Shown one piece after another: positions 1 to 5,940 of a DNA stretch of 25,416 bases. Under the pieces are notes generated by a model. That model was not told the DNA's origin. It made no database searches and saw only the letters and a program-made list of their open reading frames with translations. The DNA is taken from contig JBDRGC010000036.1 of NCBI GenBank assembly GCA_043818215.1, positions 1 through 25,416 of the forward strand, in the 5' to 3' direction. Positions within the stretch are counted from its first letter, which is position 1. Every line of letters starts with the position of its first letter. The DNA is from JBDRGC01 sp043818215 (GTDB taxonomy: Bacteria > Chloroflexota > Anaerolineae > Anaerolineales > UBA11858). The position numbers and the translations under genes are program-made.

Positions 1-192
1 TTCCAGTGTCCCGTTGCGCTCTTGTTCCAGAGTTTCCAGAGCATCCAGGAAAGCTTCCTGCATGTTGGGATCAGCGAGCAATATCCGATACAGTGCGGGG
101 TGGCGGCGGGTGATGTCAACGCCTGCAAAGGCCTCGCTGACCAATACAGAGAGTAGTGCCGTGTCTTGGAATGATCCGTTTATGTTTGACAT
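1..192 (-). CDS. Unknown protein, N-terminal 64 residues (3' end outside window)
   Basis: An open frame starts with ATG at 192 and runs off the left edge of the window. It reads MSNINGSFQDTALLSVLVSE and continues without a stop. The visible part is predicted helical and acidic, with a segment (AGVDITRRHPALYRILLADP) that faintly resembles the N-terminal helical region of anti-sigma-like Chloroflexota proteins, but without the cysteine/histidine ligands. I do not recognise a function. Its ATG lies inside the 3' end of the ParA stub, overlapping it by 13 bp, which suggests translational coupling and membership in the same minus-strand operon as the recombinase. Confidence 0.6.
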   Translation of the reverse strand, partial: MSNINGSFQDTALLSVLVSEAFAGVDITRRHPALYRILLADPNMQEAFLDALETLEQERNGTLE

Positions 193-446
193 TTGGTTTG
201 GTATCCGTTCTCCGCAGCAGGTTGGATATACGTGGGTTGCGAAGCCATTTGAGGGAGGTCAAGTTGGCGGTGGGCTTTTCTCTGCGGAAGGATAATGGGC
301 AACTGAGCAGCGGCGCTCAAGTTGGGGGTGTATCCCAAAACGGCGATTTGCTCCTTGGGGGTCAGGCCGTGAGTCAGGTTGATGACGGTGGTGGTCTTGC
401 CTACGCCGCCTTTTTGGTTTACGATGGTGATGATCCGATTTGCCAT
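180..446 (-). CDS. Truncated ParA/MinD-type ATPase (N-terminal stub, 88 aa)
   Basis: The first 30 residues are a clean ParA N-terminus with the deviant Walker A motif KGGVGKTT at residues 12-19. ParA family ATPases move plasmids or chromosome origins and are usually above 200 residues. This one ends at 88. The expected switch I aspartates after strand 2 are replaced (VLGYTP at about 36-41), and no Walker B follows, so ATP-driven partitioning is unlikely. I chose the ATG at 446 because AGGAG sits 5 bp upstream; the GTG at 452 overlaps that site. The gene follows the recombinase by 30 bp on the same strand. It is probably a decayed gene, though the kept ribosome site and coupled downstream ATG leave room for a retained short protein. 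Confidence 0.6.
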   Translation of the reverse strand: MANRIITIVNQKGGVGKTTTVINLTHGLTPKEQIAVLGYTPNLSAAAQLPIILPQRKAHRQLDLPQMASQPTYIQPAAENGYQTKCQT

Positions 447-476
447 AATCACTCCTGTTATTCAATATCTTGTGGG

Positions 477-1358
477 TCAGGGAGGGGATACATAGGTGCG
501 GGCAGCAGACACATTCTTGTATCCCAAGATCGCAGCCACTTCTTCCAGGCTCACTCCCGCCTTGATCAGGTTTTTAGCAAAAGTGTGCCGCAAAACTCGC
601 CAGGTGAGTTTCATGCCGATCCGGTTTCCCAGTTTCGTTATCATTTTCTGAATATTACGGGTCTGGATGGGGAATCCTTGTTGGCCGACGAACACATGGT
701 TTTCGGGAGACCCTGGCATATCTAGCCATTCCAGGCGAATACTGAGCCAGGCATCAAGTGTCTCGGTTGCCTGGGCGTTCAGTAGAATTGTGCGTTCATC
801 TATACCTTCTCCCAGTTGAATCTGAATATGCCCATTTTTCGTGGCAATATGCAGGTTATTCGTGTTCAATTCACAAACTTCCCCAATCCGCAGACCAGAA
901 TTCAACACCATCAGAACGATGGCCTGATTCCGGGTGCTCAGAAATTGGGCTTTGGGTGTTCGCGCTAACTGGATTAGCCCTGACACTTCCTTTAGTAAGG
1001 CTGTTTGCTCTTGAGAACTTAGCCAGCGTGTTGTTTGTTTTGGTATAGCCACTGTTCTTACGGCTTCAGCAGGGTTGTGATCCAGAAGTCCCATGGCCTG
1101 TGCCCACCGACTGTAAGTACCCAAAGCTGCCAGCTGCCGGTTGATGGTGCTCGCCTTTCGATTTACCTCCATGACCATATATTGTTTGTATTCCTGCACA
1201 ACCGCAGTCTGAAGCTGTTCCGGGGTTACAAAAGGATGCCCCTTGGTTTGCTCGAACCAATGACCGAACATACGCAAGTCAGACCGATAATTGCGGACTG
1301 TTGCCGGTGTCCGATTTTGTGCCAGGAGCCATTCTGTAAATTGCTGTGATGTTCTCAT
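477..1358 (-). CDS. Divergent tyrosine recombinase (XerC/D-like phage integrase)
   Basis: This 293-residue protein has the two-part layout of tyrosine recombinases: an N-terminal SAM-like DNA-binding domain (about 1-95, with ATVRNYRSDLRMF and STINRQLAALGTY) and a C-terminal catalytic domain. Such enzymes cut and join DNA at paired sites through a covalent phosphotyrosine. Visible catalytic residues are Arg157 (SGLRIGE), Arg257 (VLRHTF) and the nucleophile Tyr289 near the end. The usual HxxR histidine is Arg254, the usual third-box His/Trp is Tyr280, and the beta-hairpin lysine region reads GEGIDER in place of GKGxKER. The enzyme is therefore atypical. It lies between an excisionase-like gene and a ParA stub, all on the minus strand, consistent with an integrated plasmid- or phage-like module. 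Confidence 0.88.
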   Translation of the reverse strand: MRTSQQFTEWLLAQNRTPATVRNYRSDLRMFGHWFEQTKGHPFVTPEQLQTAVVQEYKQYMVMEVNRKASTINRQLAALGTYSRWAQAMGLLDHNPAEAVRTVAIPKQTTRWLSSQEQTALLKEVSGLIQLARTPKAQFLSTRNQAIVLMVLNSGLRIGEVCELNTNNLHIATKNGHIQIQLGEGIDERTILLNAQATETLDAWLSIRLEWLDMPGSPENHVFVGQQGFPIQTRNIQKMITKLGNRIGMKLTWRVLRHTFAKNLIKAGVSLEEVAAILGYKNVSAARTYVSPP

Positions 1359-1732
1359 CTGAAAACTGCCCGAAATCCCAAATCCGAACCAAATCCTGCT
1401 TTTGAAGATTTACAAATTGTTGTAACAATAACCTGGCAATTGAAATCGCGGCGACAATTGCAAAACCTGCCTGCGCAGGTTGGAATCCAATCTCCGAATA
1501 CGAGTAATGGGATTGTCACAACAATTTGTCAAAGTACAATAACAGGGGAAATCCACCAAATCCAGCCGTCTGGTGCAGCGTTTCTGTCTCTTTCTGGCTA
1601 AACGGTGCCCATTCTCGTTGGTTTGCACGCGGGTCAAATATCCCATCATTTGCCATTCTTTCGCTTTCAAGGTGACCCACTAACCAGCGAGTAACAGAAT
1701 GGCATGTAGAGCTGCGCTTAGAAAAGACGCTT
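1359..1732 (-). other. Non-coding gap with palindromes between excisionase-like and recombinase genes
   Basis: No convincing gene is seen in these 374 bp. The stretch holds a 17-bp inverted repeat (1412-1428 and 1513-1529) and between its arms a 7-bp stem hairpin (1464-1481, AACCTGC/GCAGGTT, loop CTGC) and a short palindrome TTGGAATCCAA (1480-1490). An open frame at 1410-1670 on the minus strand begins with TTG and has no recognisable product. The position beside the recombinase makes this a candidate attachment or crossover region. Confidence 0.5.
1412..1529. repeat. 17-bp inverted repeat pair flanking a hairpin
   Basis: ACAAATTGTTGTAACAA at 1412-1428 is the reverse complement of TTGTCACAACAATTTGT at 1513-1529 with one mismatch (16 of 17). 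The arms are about 84 bp apart and enclose a G+C-rich 7-bp stem hairpin. Arms of this kind near a tyrosine recombinase can be arm-type or core binding sites. That role is inferred only from position. Confidence 0.55.
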
Positions 1733-2005
1733 CTATTCGCTTTTATCGTTTTCAGGTTGGGTCTCATCTTCTTCGTCCTGCCAACCTCGGGTACGCACAT
1801 ATTCAGCGTAGAATTTATCCATGTCAGCAACGCGAATGCGGGTAGTATGGAGCCCTTTTCCAAACTGATATCCTTTCAACTTCCCGGATCGCAGCCATTC
1901 ATAGATCTGTTCTTTATCCACGTCCATGATGATTGCGGTCTCCAGAACAGTGATAAATCGTAGAGCTTCTATTTGGTTAATGATATCTCTTGCAGTTTTA
2001 GCCAT
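1733..2005 (-). CDS. Excisionase-like MerR-type HTH DNA-binding protein
   Basis: This 90-residue protein has a winged helix-turn-helix of the excisionase/HTH_17 type: helices around residues 17-42 (FITVLETAIIMDVDKEQIYEWLRSG shape) followed by a wing (GLHTTRIRVADMDKFY, about 51-66) and a very acidic tail. Members bind DNA and either steer a tyrosine recombinase toward excision or regulate transcription. I chose the ATG at 2005 because AGGA lies 7 bp upstream; the longer ORF start at 2029 has no such signal. It precedes the recombinase by 374 bp on the same strand, a typical xis-int order, and lies just downstream of two strong hairpins. Confidence 0.75.
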   Translation of the reverse strand: MAKTARDIINQIEALRFITVLETAIIMDVDKEQIYEWLRSGKLKGYQFGKGLHTTRIRVADMDKFYAEYVRTRGWQDEEDETQPENDKSE

Positions 2006-2032
2006 GACACCATCCTTTGGATTAAACAAAAA

Positions 2033-2061
2033 TGCTCACCGATATCTTTCATCGGTGAGCA
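2033..2061 (-). terminator. Perfect 11-bp hairpin followed by T5 on the minus strand
   Basis: TGCTCACCGAT and ATCGGTGAGCA pair perfectly around a 7-nt loop. On the minus strand the stem is followed directly by TTTTTG, the form of a factor-independent terminator. It sits only 27 bp before the excisionase start, so it could stop incoming transcription or act as an attenuator in the leader of that gene. Confidence 0.65.
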
Positions 2062-2078
2062 AAATCCTGTTTAACGCG

Positions 2079-2105
2079 AAAACCTGGAGGCTATCTCCAG
2101 GTTTT
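2079..2105. terminator. Perfect 11-bp hairpin, A/T-flanked (bidirectional terminator shape)
   Basis: AAAACCTGGAG (2079-2089) and CTCCAGGTTTT (2095-2105) pair perfectly over a 5-nt loop (GCTAT), giving A-runs on one side and T-runs on the other. Together with the neighbouring hairpin 18 bp away it forms a double structure upstream of the excisionase gene. Confidence 0.6.
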
Positions 2106-2162
2106 CCTCTTTCTAGGTACCTTATTTTACATAAGGCGGGGACGACGGGGATCGGAACTGCA

Positions 2163-2195
2163 CACCTGCACTGCATCCGCAGCGCGGTGCAAGTG
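2163..2195 (-). repeat. Short palindromic repeat, 33-bp form (CACTTGCAC...CAGGTG ends)
   Basis: Read on the minus strand it begins CACTTGCACCGC and ends TGCAGTGCAGGTG, the same ends as the two 82-bp copies at 2690 and 2907. The interior is reduced to 8 bases that can form a small CCGC-GCT-GCGG stem. It directly adjoins the first recognisable codons of the IS110-type pseudogene. Confidence 0.6.
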
Positions 2196-2409
2196 AGAAA
2201 ATCGCAGAAGAAATCGGCAAAGCTCTGATAGGCAGGGCGCGTAGAACATCTCTTCACGCTCAAGCAATCCCTGGAACTGTACGACTTCTATACCAGGCAG
2301 ATCGAAATTTGCGACGCAGAGATTGAGCGCATGTACGCCTTGCGCCCGGACTGGGAAGTTGCAGAATTGAAGCCGCTTTCCGTGAAGAAACGCAGCTCGC
2401 ACAGCAAGA

Positions 2410-2432
2410 CTTGTACTGAGCCTGTCGAAGTA
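2410..2432 (+). repeat. 23-bp insertion of the TTCGACAGGCTCAGT repeat family
   Basis: The stretch contains TTGTACTGAGCCTGTCGAAG, whose complement CTTCGACAGGCTCAGTACAA resembles a short repeat seen in very many bacterial genomes. Deleting exactly these 23 bp joins codons AAG-AAC-GAG and reads K-N-E-P-P-N through the transposase, so the insertion appears precise. Confidence 0.6.
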
Positions 2433-2689
2433 ACGAGCCGCCGAACCAGGAAGCACTGCGTGCCCACCTGAAGCGCATCAGTGGCGTGGACCTTTCCATG
2501 GTAGATGGCTTTGGCGTCTCGTTGGCGCAGACAGTAATCATGGAATGCGGTACAGATATGGGTAAGTTTCCGAGCGAAAAACACTTTTGTTCATGGTTGG
2601 GCTTGGCTCCGAAGCATGAAATCTCAGGCGGGAAGATTCTGAAGAACAAGACTCTGAAGACGAAGAACCGAGCCGGTCAGGCTTTTCGG

Positions 2690-2771
2690 ACACTTGCACC
2701 GCATATCATCCCCGTATGGTGACTGCGTTCCCTGGCACCGCCCGCCAGGGCAGGTGTGGTGCAGTGCAGGT
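2690..2771 (+). repeat. 82-bp structured repeat, copy 1, inside IS110 transposase
   Basis: It begins ACACTTGCACCGC and ends GTGCAGTGCAGGT. Inside are a perfect stem CCCTGGC/GCCAGGG and a CCCC-GTAT-GG.G stem. The ends pair with each other (CACTTGCAC with GTGCAGGTG, 8 of 9), giving a cloverleaf-like fold. Removing 82 bp joins TTT-CGG to GTG-GCG-GCG and restores the transposase frame. It differs from copy 2 by one base (T for G at 2720). Confidence 0.85.
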
Positions 2772-2906
2772 GTGGCGGCGCATTCGGTGCAGCGGTCAGA
2801 CTGCGTCTTCGGCGCGCTGTATCGGCGTTTGCGCGCCCGGCTGGGTCCCGCCCAGGCCACCGTGGCCACCGCCCACGCCCTCGCCCGGGTGGTCTATCGC
2901 ATGTTG

Positions 2907-2988
2907 ACACTTGCACCGCATATCATCCCCGTATGGGGACTGCGTTCCCTGGCACCGCCCGCCAGGGCAGGTGTGGTGCAGTGCAGGT
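2907..2988 (+). repeat. 82-bp structured repeat, copy 2, inside IS110 transposase
   Basis: This copy is identical to copy 1 except for one base; here the second inner stem is intact (TCCCC-GTAT-GGGGA). It lies 135 bp after copy 1 and is separated from it only by transposase coding sequence. Removing 82 bp joins CGC-ATG-TTG to GAG-CAC-AAA in frame. Confidence 0.85.
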
Positions 2989-3100
2989 GAGCACAAAGTG
3001 TAATACGAACCGTTGAGCGTCAACGAGTACGAAAAGCAATACAAAGAACAGCAAATCAAGTATATGGCGAAGAAAGCCGCCAGCCCTCGGCTTTCGATGA

Positions 3101-3191
3101 AGGCTTGTTCTAGACCATTGCAATTCGGGTTCTCCCCAGTCTCTAGCGCCTGGCGACGCAGGATTTCATATTGCATCTTGCACTCACTCAT
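3101..3191 (-). pseudogene. Truncated third gene of the DUF5372/HTH element
   Basis: An ATG at 3191 overlaps the stop of the upstream HTH gene (ATGA). The frame reads MSECKMQYEILRRQALETGE then ENPNCNGLEQ before it runs into the end of the IS110 remnant near 3100, after about 30 codons. The ATGA overlap and plausible protein sequence argue for a real co-translated gene that lost its 3' part. I cannot name the product. The upstream gene pair suggests a Y4b-type multi-gene insertion element. Confidence 0.45.
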
Positions 3192-3703
3192 ACTCCGAAC
3201 GGCAGCTGAATGTAGTGCATCTGATACGGTATTGGTGGGCCACTCTTTTTTTGGCGCTGCGTCAGTGCTCGTTCGATGCTGCGAAGATGGACTGAAATGC
3301 CAAATTCCTCGGCCACGCGCTGTGGCAGGCTCGCAGTGCGCAGTCCGGGTTCGGCTTTCAACGTGTCCAGGACAAAGGTCAGCACATCGTCGGATAGCTT
3401 GTGCGCCCGTCGAGGTCCTTTGCGTTGAGGTAGCAACCCAGCCAACCCATCGATCTCGAAGCGTTTGTGGAGTTGATACAGCCACACCCGTGAGAACCCG
3501 AAGGCAGTTGCCGTTACCCCAACTGGCCACCCATCGATCCTGACTCTTCTTAGCATTTCGTATTTGACCTGCAGCAGATCGCGTGGGTCGAAGAAATGGT
3601 GTACCTGAAACAGCGCATCGGTGACTTTTTCGGGATGGGAATTCAGGGTGGCGTGTGCATGCAGGCTGGCGCATTTGGGATCGCTCAGCGTCAAGGTACG
3701 CAT
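3188..3703 (-). CDS. Double helix-turn-helix protein of a multi-gene insertion element
   Basis: This 171-residue protein holds two HTH units: about 46-95 (LQVKYEMLRRVRIDG then ATAFGFSRVWLYQLHKRF) and about 101-150 (LSDDVLTFVLDTLKAEPGLR then EEFGISVHLRSIERALTQ). Similar proteins are found beside transposase or recombinase genes and are thought to bind element DNA. I chose the second of two adjacent ATG codons (3703) because GGAGG sits 5 bp upstream of it and only 2 bp upstream of the first. The gene overlaps the following truncated ORF by ATGA and follows the DUF5372 gene by 158 bp. It looks intact, but its partner genes are not. Confidence 0.7.
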   Translation of the reverse strand: MRTLTLSDPKCASLHAHATLNSHPEKVTDALFQVHHFFDPRDLLQVKYEMLRRVRIDGWPVGVTATAFGFSRVWLYQLHKRFEIDGLAGLLPQRKGPRRAHKLSDDVLTFVLDTLKAEPGLRTASLPQRVAEEFGISVHLRSIERALTQRQKKSGPPIPYQMHYIQLPFGV

Positions 3704-3806
3704 CATGGCCTCCGGATCCAGGCTTGGGTTGGGATATTTCAGCCCGGATCAATATTCTCATTATGGGTTGGGTTGGGTGTTTGTCAACACCCCCAGCACC
3801 ATTTGG

Positions 3807-3840
3807 CGGCATAATACGCTTAACATTGACGGCATAATAC
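3807..3840. repeat. Two direct 11-bp repeats with 23-bp period upstream of the HTH gene
   Basis: CGGCATAATAC occurs at 3807-3817 and again at 3830-3840, with similar flanks (CGCTTAACAT and ACTTTACAT). The pair lies between the DUF5372 and HTH genes. Spacing near two helical turns fits an operator for a dimeric regulator or binding sites for the element's own protein. Confidence 0.45.
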
Positions 3841-3861
3841 ACTTTACATATCAGCTGGGCT

Positions 3862-4179
3862 TTATGCATCACACCCCTCATCATGCTCTTTGGTTAGATA
3901 GGCCACCAGCCGTGTTAGTTCCAACAAATCCGTTACTCGAAAGGCTGATCGCCCACCCGCTAGTTTCACAAAAGGATCTACAGGAGCTAGACTAGTCCAC
4001 GCCTGGGGTATTGAACACAGTATCCCCGCTTCGTCATGGTAGTACACGCGGTTTTCTCCCCAATTACAACGCTGCGTAACTAACTCAAAAACCTTTCCGC
4101 TCAACGGATGAAATGGGTGAGTTACCTGGAAAGTTTCAACTTCACCGTTCGCTAAAGGTGTAGTTAACGGTGTAGACAA
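3862..4179 (-). CDS. DUF5372 family protein (Y4bD/Y4pK-like), insertion-element accessory gene
   Basis: The 105-residue product contains the family's signature order: VTHPFHPLSGKVFELV (about 19-34), CNWGENRVYYHDEAG, and GRSAFRVTDLLELTRL near the C-terminus. This family is known from rhizobial and other multi-gene insertion elements; its biochemical role is unknown. The only available start is TTG at 4179, which coincides with the junction to an rve transposase fragment on the other strand. The native 5' end may therefore have been lost, or the visible frame begins at the breakpoint. It is co-oriented with the HTH gene downstream. Confidence 0.65.
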   Translation of the reverse strand: MSTPLTTPLANGEVETFQVTHPFHPLSGKVFELVTQRCNWGENRVYYHDEAGILCSIPQAWTSLAPVDPFVKLAGGRSAFRVTDLLELTRLVAYLTKEHDEGCDA

Positions 4180-4445
4180 ACGCGTTTTCTGAACGCTGGG
4201 TTCGCACTGCCCGGGAGGAATGCCTGGATCTCATTCTCATATTCAATGCTGCTCATCTACGGCGCGTCGTGATTGAGTTCGTGGCTTACTACAATACTGC
4301 TCGTCCCCATCAGGGCATCGATCAGCAGACCCCCATCCCCCAAGCAAGACCTTCAATTGGAACCATACAGTGTAGAAATGTTCTCGGCGGCATCATCCAC
4401 GATTACTATCGTGCCCCCACTCCCCTTGCTCTTCCTGCTACTTGA
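4179..4445 (+). pseudogene. C-terminal end of an rve-type (IS3/IS481-like) transposase
   Basis: The frame reads NAFSERWVRTAREECLDLIL, then FVAYYNTARPHQGIDQQTP, then NVLGGIIHDYYR and stops at 4445. This covers the third catalytic residue (Glu in SERW) and the C-terminal tail of a DDE integrase-core transposase. It is the same family as the frameshifted gene at 21758-22613 but a separate copy, with many residue differences. Everything before the Asn-Ala-Phe motif is missing, and the break coincides with the start of the DUF5372 gene. Confidence 0.85.
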
Positions 4446-4616
4446 GTTCCCCTGCTCGTTACCCCCTTCCTAAACATCTTTTGTGTTTTAGCGCGTCTCA
4501 TTGCTAATCTGAGCGTTCTTTTTCAAATGGAACCCCCATAATTCACCGTTTTCGAAAACCATTCTTGGGCTCAACAGTGGTCGGTTTGCCACCTTTTTAG
4601 CCCTGTTTTCTGTCGG

Positions 4617-5012
4617 ATGAGGTTTTTGCACGGTACGGGCCAACTGGCCAAGTTCGGTGATGATCCTCAGCGCTTTCCCCATGCCAGCAGTGCGCAGGCT
4701 CTGGCTGGTACTTGTCCGGTCACAAAGCGCAGCGGTAAGCGCCGCACAGTCACGTTCCGCCGCTCCTGTGACAAAGAGTGGCGCCACCTTTGCCATCAAT
4801 GGGCCATGGCCCTGGTCCACAAAACCCGGTCGCCGATTGCGTTGGCTTATTTTGAGCGCATTCGGCCTCATTGCCATTCCAATCAGCATGCCTACCGTTG
4901 CCTGGCTAACCGCTGGTTAGCGGTTGCCTGGAAACTCTGGCAGTCTGACCAGACTTATGATGAAGCATACCATTTTCAACAACGTGCGGCACGCAGCAAG
5001 CCGCGTCGCTAG
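4617..5012 (+). pseudogene. C-terminal fragment of a second IS110-type transposase
   Basis: The 131-codon frame carries the Transposase_20 domain and tail typical of IS110-type enzymes: LAKFGDDPQRFPHASSAQA, LAGTCPVTKRSGKRRTVTFR, CDKEWRHLCHQWA, and YRCLANRWLAVAWKLWQ ending with TYDEAYHFQQRA. It belongs to a different branch from the remnant at 2196-3100. The N-terminal RuvC-like domain is absent and the visible ATG is probably not a native start. The 171 bp before it hold nothing I recognise. Confidence 0.8.
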
Positions 5013-5141
5013 CTTTTCAATCTAAATCTAACTGTTTTCGAGCATTGGGCTGGAGGATCAAGAATGGTTGACCCAAAGAGATTCAACTCTCTATTTGCTG
5101 CGGATCGAAAAGTATGTCTCGATACCGTTCCTGCTGCGCGC

Positions 5142-5228
5142 TTACTTCCAAGTTTTGGGGTTGACAAAGCGGTCCGTAACCTCCATTTGTTGTACCGAAT
5201 TGGAGTTTTTACACTTCGGGCAGGTCTT
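5142..5228 (-). other. Possible remnant with a CPKC zinc knuckle
   Basis: A short minus-strand frame directly after the DUF11-like gene reads KTCPKCKNSNSVQQMEV and stops at 5142. A single CxxC knuckle followed by a basic stretch is seen at the start of several transposase families, so this may be an IS remnant. No start codon or second knuckle is visible. The remainder of 5013-5141 shows nothing clear. Confidence 0.2.
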
Positions 5229-5767
5229 TACTCTTTACTAATATCTAATCTAATCCAATTGGAGAAGAGTCCCGTTGGATTAGGTCGGCCACCATGTTCA
5301 ACTTTTGCTGCTGTGTAATACTTCATTCCATCAGCAGCTTGAGCATTCACACGAGCTTGAATAGAAATTGTGATAGATGTTTTGGGGTGCAACGGACTGA
5401 TGTTGTACACGATCACCCGATGTGTATCGGGGTTGAAATTAATGATTCCTTGTGTGGTTGTCATTTTTTCAACATCTAATATTTCTGGAATTAAGCCCAA
5501 AACCTTGACGCTTCGACCGATAACATTGTCTGGGTTACTCAAGGTTATGGTAAACCAAATAACATCTCCAACATCGGCGTGATCACGGTTAGCCCAAATT
5601 AACAGAGACAATTCAGGAACATCATTCTCAGTCTCTGTCTGCTTGGGAGGTAATATCGGTGTTGGACGAGGTGGTAAACTTTGCACCTGTGTCGATGTTT
5701 GACTGACAAAACCAAGGCTCAAAAACGCCAACACGCAAATCATAAACAAGAGTATTTTAGGTTTCAT
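5228..5767 (-). CDS. Secreted DUF11-like protein with LPPRPTP linker
   Basis: This 179-residue protein has an N-terminal signal peptide (MKPKILLFMICVLAFLSLGF, then polar residues), a proline linker LPPRPTPILPPK (31-42), and one DUF11-like immunoglobulin-fold domain from about 52 to the end (PELSLLIWANRDHADVGDVI, then ITLSNPDNVIG, then SITISIQARVN). DUF11 domains are building blocks of bacterial surface and matrix proteins. AGGAGA lies 7 bp before the ATG. The gene is the last of a minus-strand set with the giant protein and the 46-residue ORF. It could be a small surface partner or cap of the giant protein; this is inferred from linkage. Confidence 0.8.
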   Translation of the reverse strand: MKPKILLFMICVLAFLSLGFVSQTSTQVQSLPPRPTPILPPKQTETENDVPELSLLIWANRDHADVGDVIWFTITLSNPDNVIGRSVKVLGLIPEILDVEKMTTTQGIINFNPDTHRVIVYNISPLHPKTSITISIQARVNAQAADGMKYYTAAKVEHGGRPNPTGLFSNWIRLDISKE

Positions 5768-5788
5768 GTTTATTTCTCCTAATTGTAG

Positions 5789-5929
5789 TTACGCAGAAAG
5801 TAGTGACAATCGCTTCTCATTGATTGTCACTTGTGTTGGCGTTGGACGAGGTGGCAAAACAAAGCCAGACAACCCAGTAATCGACACCACAGCAACCAGG
5901 ATAGTGAGTAATATTTGTTTTTGTTTCAT
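5789..5929 (-). CDS. 46-aa signal-peptide ORF with the same LPPRPTP linker
   Basis: The ORF begins MKQKQILLTILVAVVSITGL, a clear signal peptide or single membrane helix, followed by SGFVLPPRPTPTQV and a short tail ending LSLLSA. It starts 11 bp after the stop of the giant gene and ends 21 bp before the DUF11-like gene. The order signal peptide, LPPRPTP, charged linker and LSLL matches the first 56 residues of the neighbouring DUF11-like protein (which has PELSLLIW), so this may be a truncated paralogue of it. The alternative is a genuine small secreted peptide. The ribosome site (GAGATGAGA) is weak. Confidence 0.55.
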   Translation of the reverse strand: MKQKQILLTILVAVVSITGLSGFVLPPRPTPTQVTINEKRLSLLSA

Positions 5930-5940
5930 AATTCTCATCT

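Larger units (their letters stand above)
2196..3100 (+). pseudogene. IS110-family transposase remnant, broken by three short-repeat insertions
   Basis: The pieces in order are: EKIAEEIGKALIG (2195-2233), EHLFTLKQSLELYDF and onward (2244-2409), EPPNQEALRAHLKRISGVDL through KNRAGQAFR (2435-2689), VAAHSVQRSDC through VVYRML (2772-2906), and EHKV-stop-YEPLSVNEYEKQ through a terminal LGFR (2989-3100). Together they match the C-terminal two thirds of an IS110-type transposase, including the Transposase_20 domain (WLGLAPKHEISGGK). The N-terminal DEDD catalytic domain is absent. Damage consists of a 23-bp and two 82-bp insertions, a likely 2-nt deletion near 2234, a TAA nonsense codon and a 1-nt insertion near the end. 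The gene is dead. Confidence 0.85.

Noticed and set aside
1410..1863. Two overlapping minus-strand frames (1410-1670 and 1516-1863) as small genes
   Set aside because: The 1410-1670 frame starts with TTG, neither frame matches a family I recognise, and they run over the inverted repeat or the excisionase gene.
2690..2989. Two near-identical direct repeats as a possible CRISPR array
   Set aside because: There are only two copies, the repeats are 82 bp, and the piece between them is transposase coding sequence.
2796..3884. A 362-codon open frame on the minus strand
   Set aside because: It crosses the IS110 remnant, the 82-bp repeat and, in another frame, the HTH gene. Its composition is that of an antisense shadow.
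5064..5318. An 84-codon plus-strand frame before the DUF11-like gene
   Set aside because: It overlaps the 3' end of the DUF11-like gene on the other strand and has no domain or convincing context.
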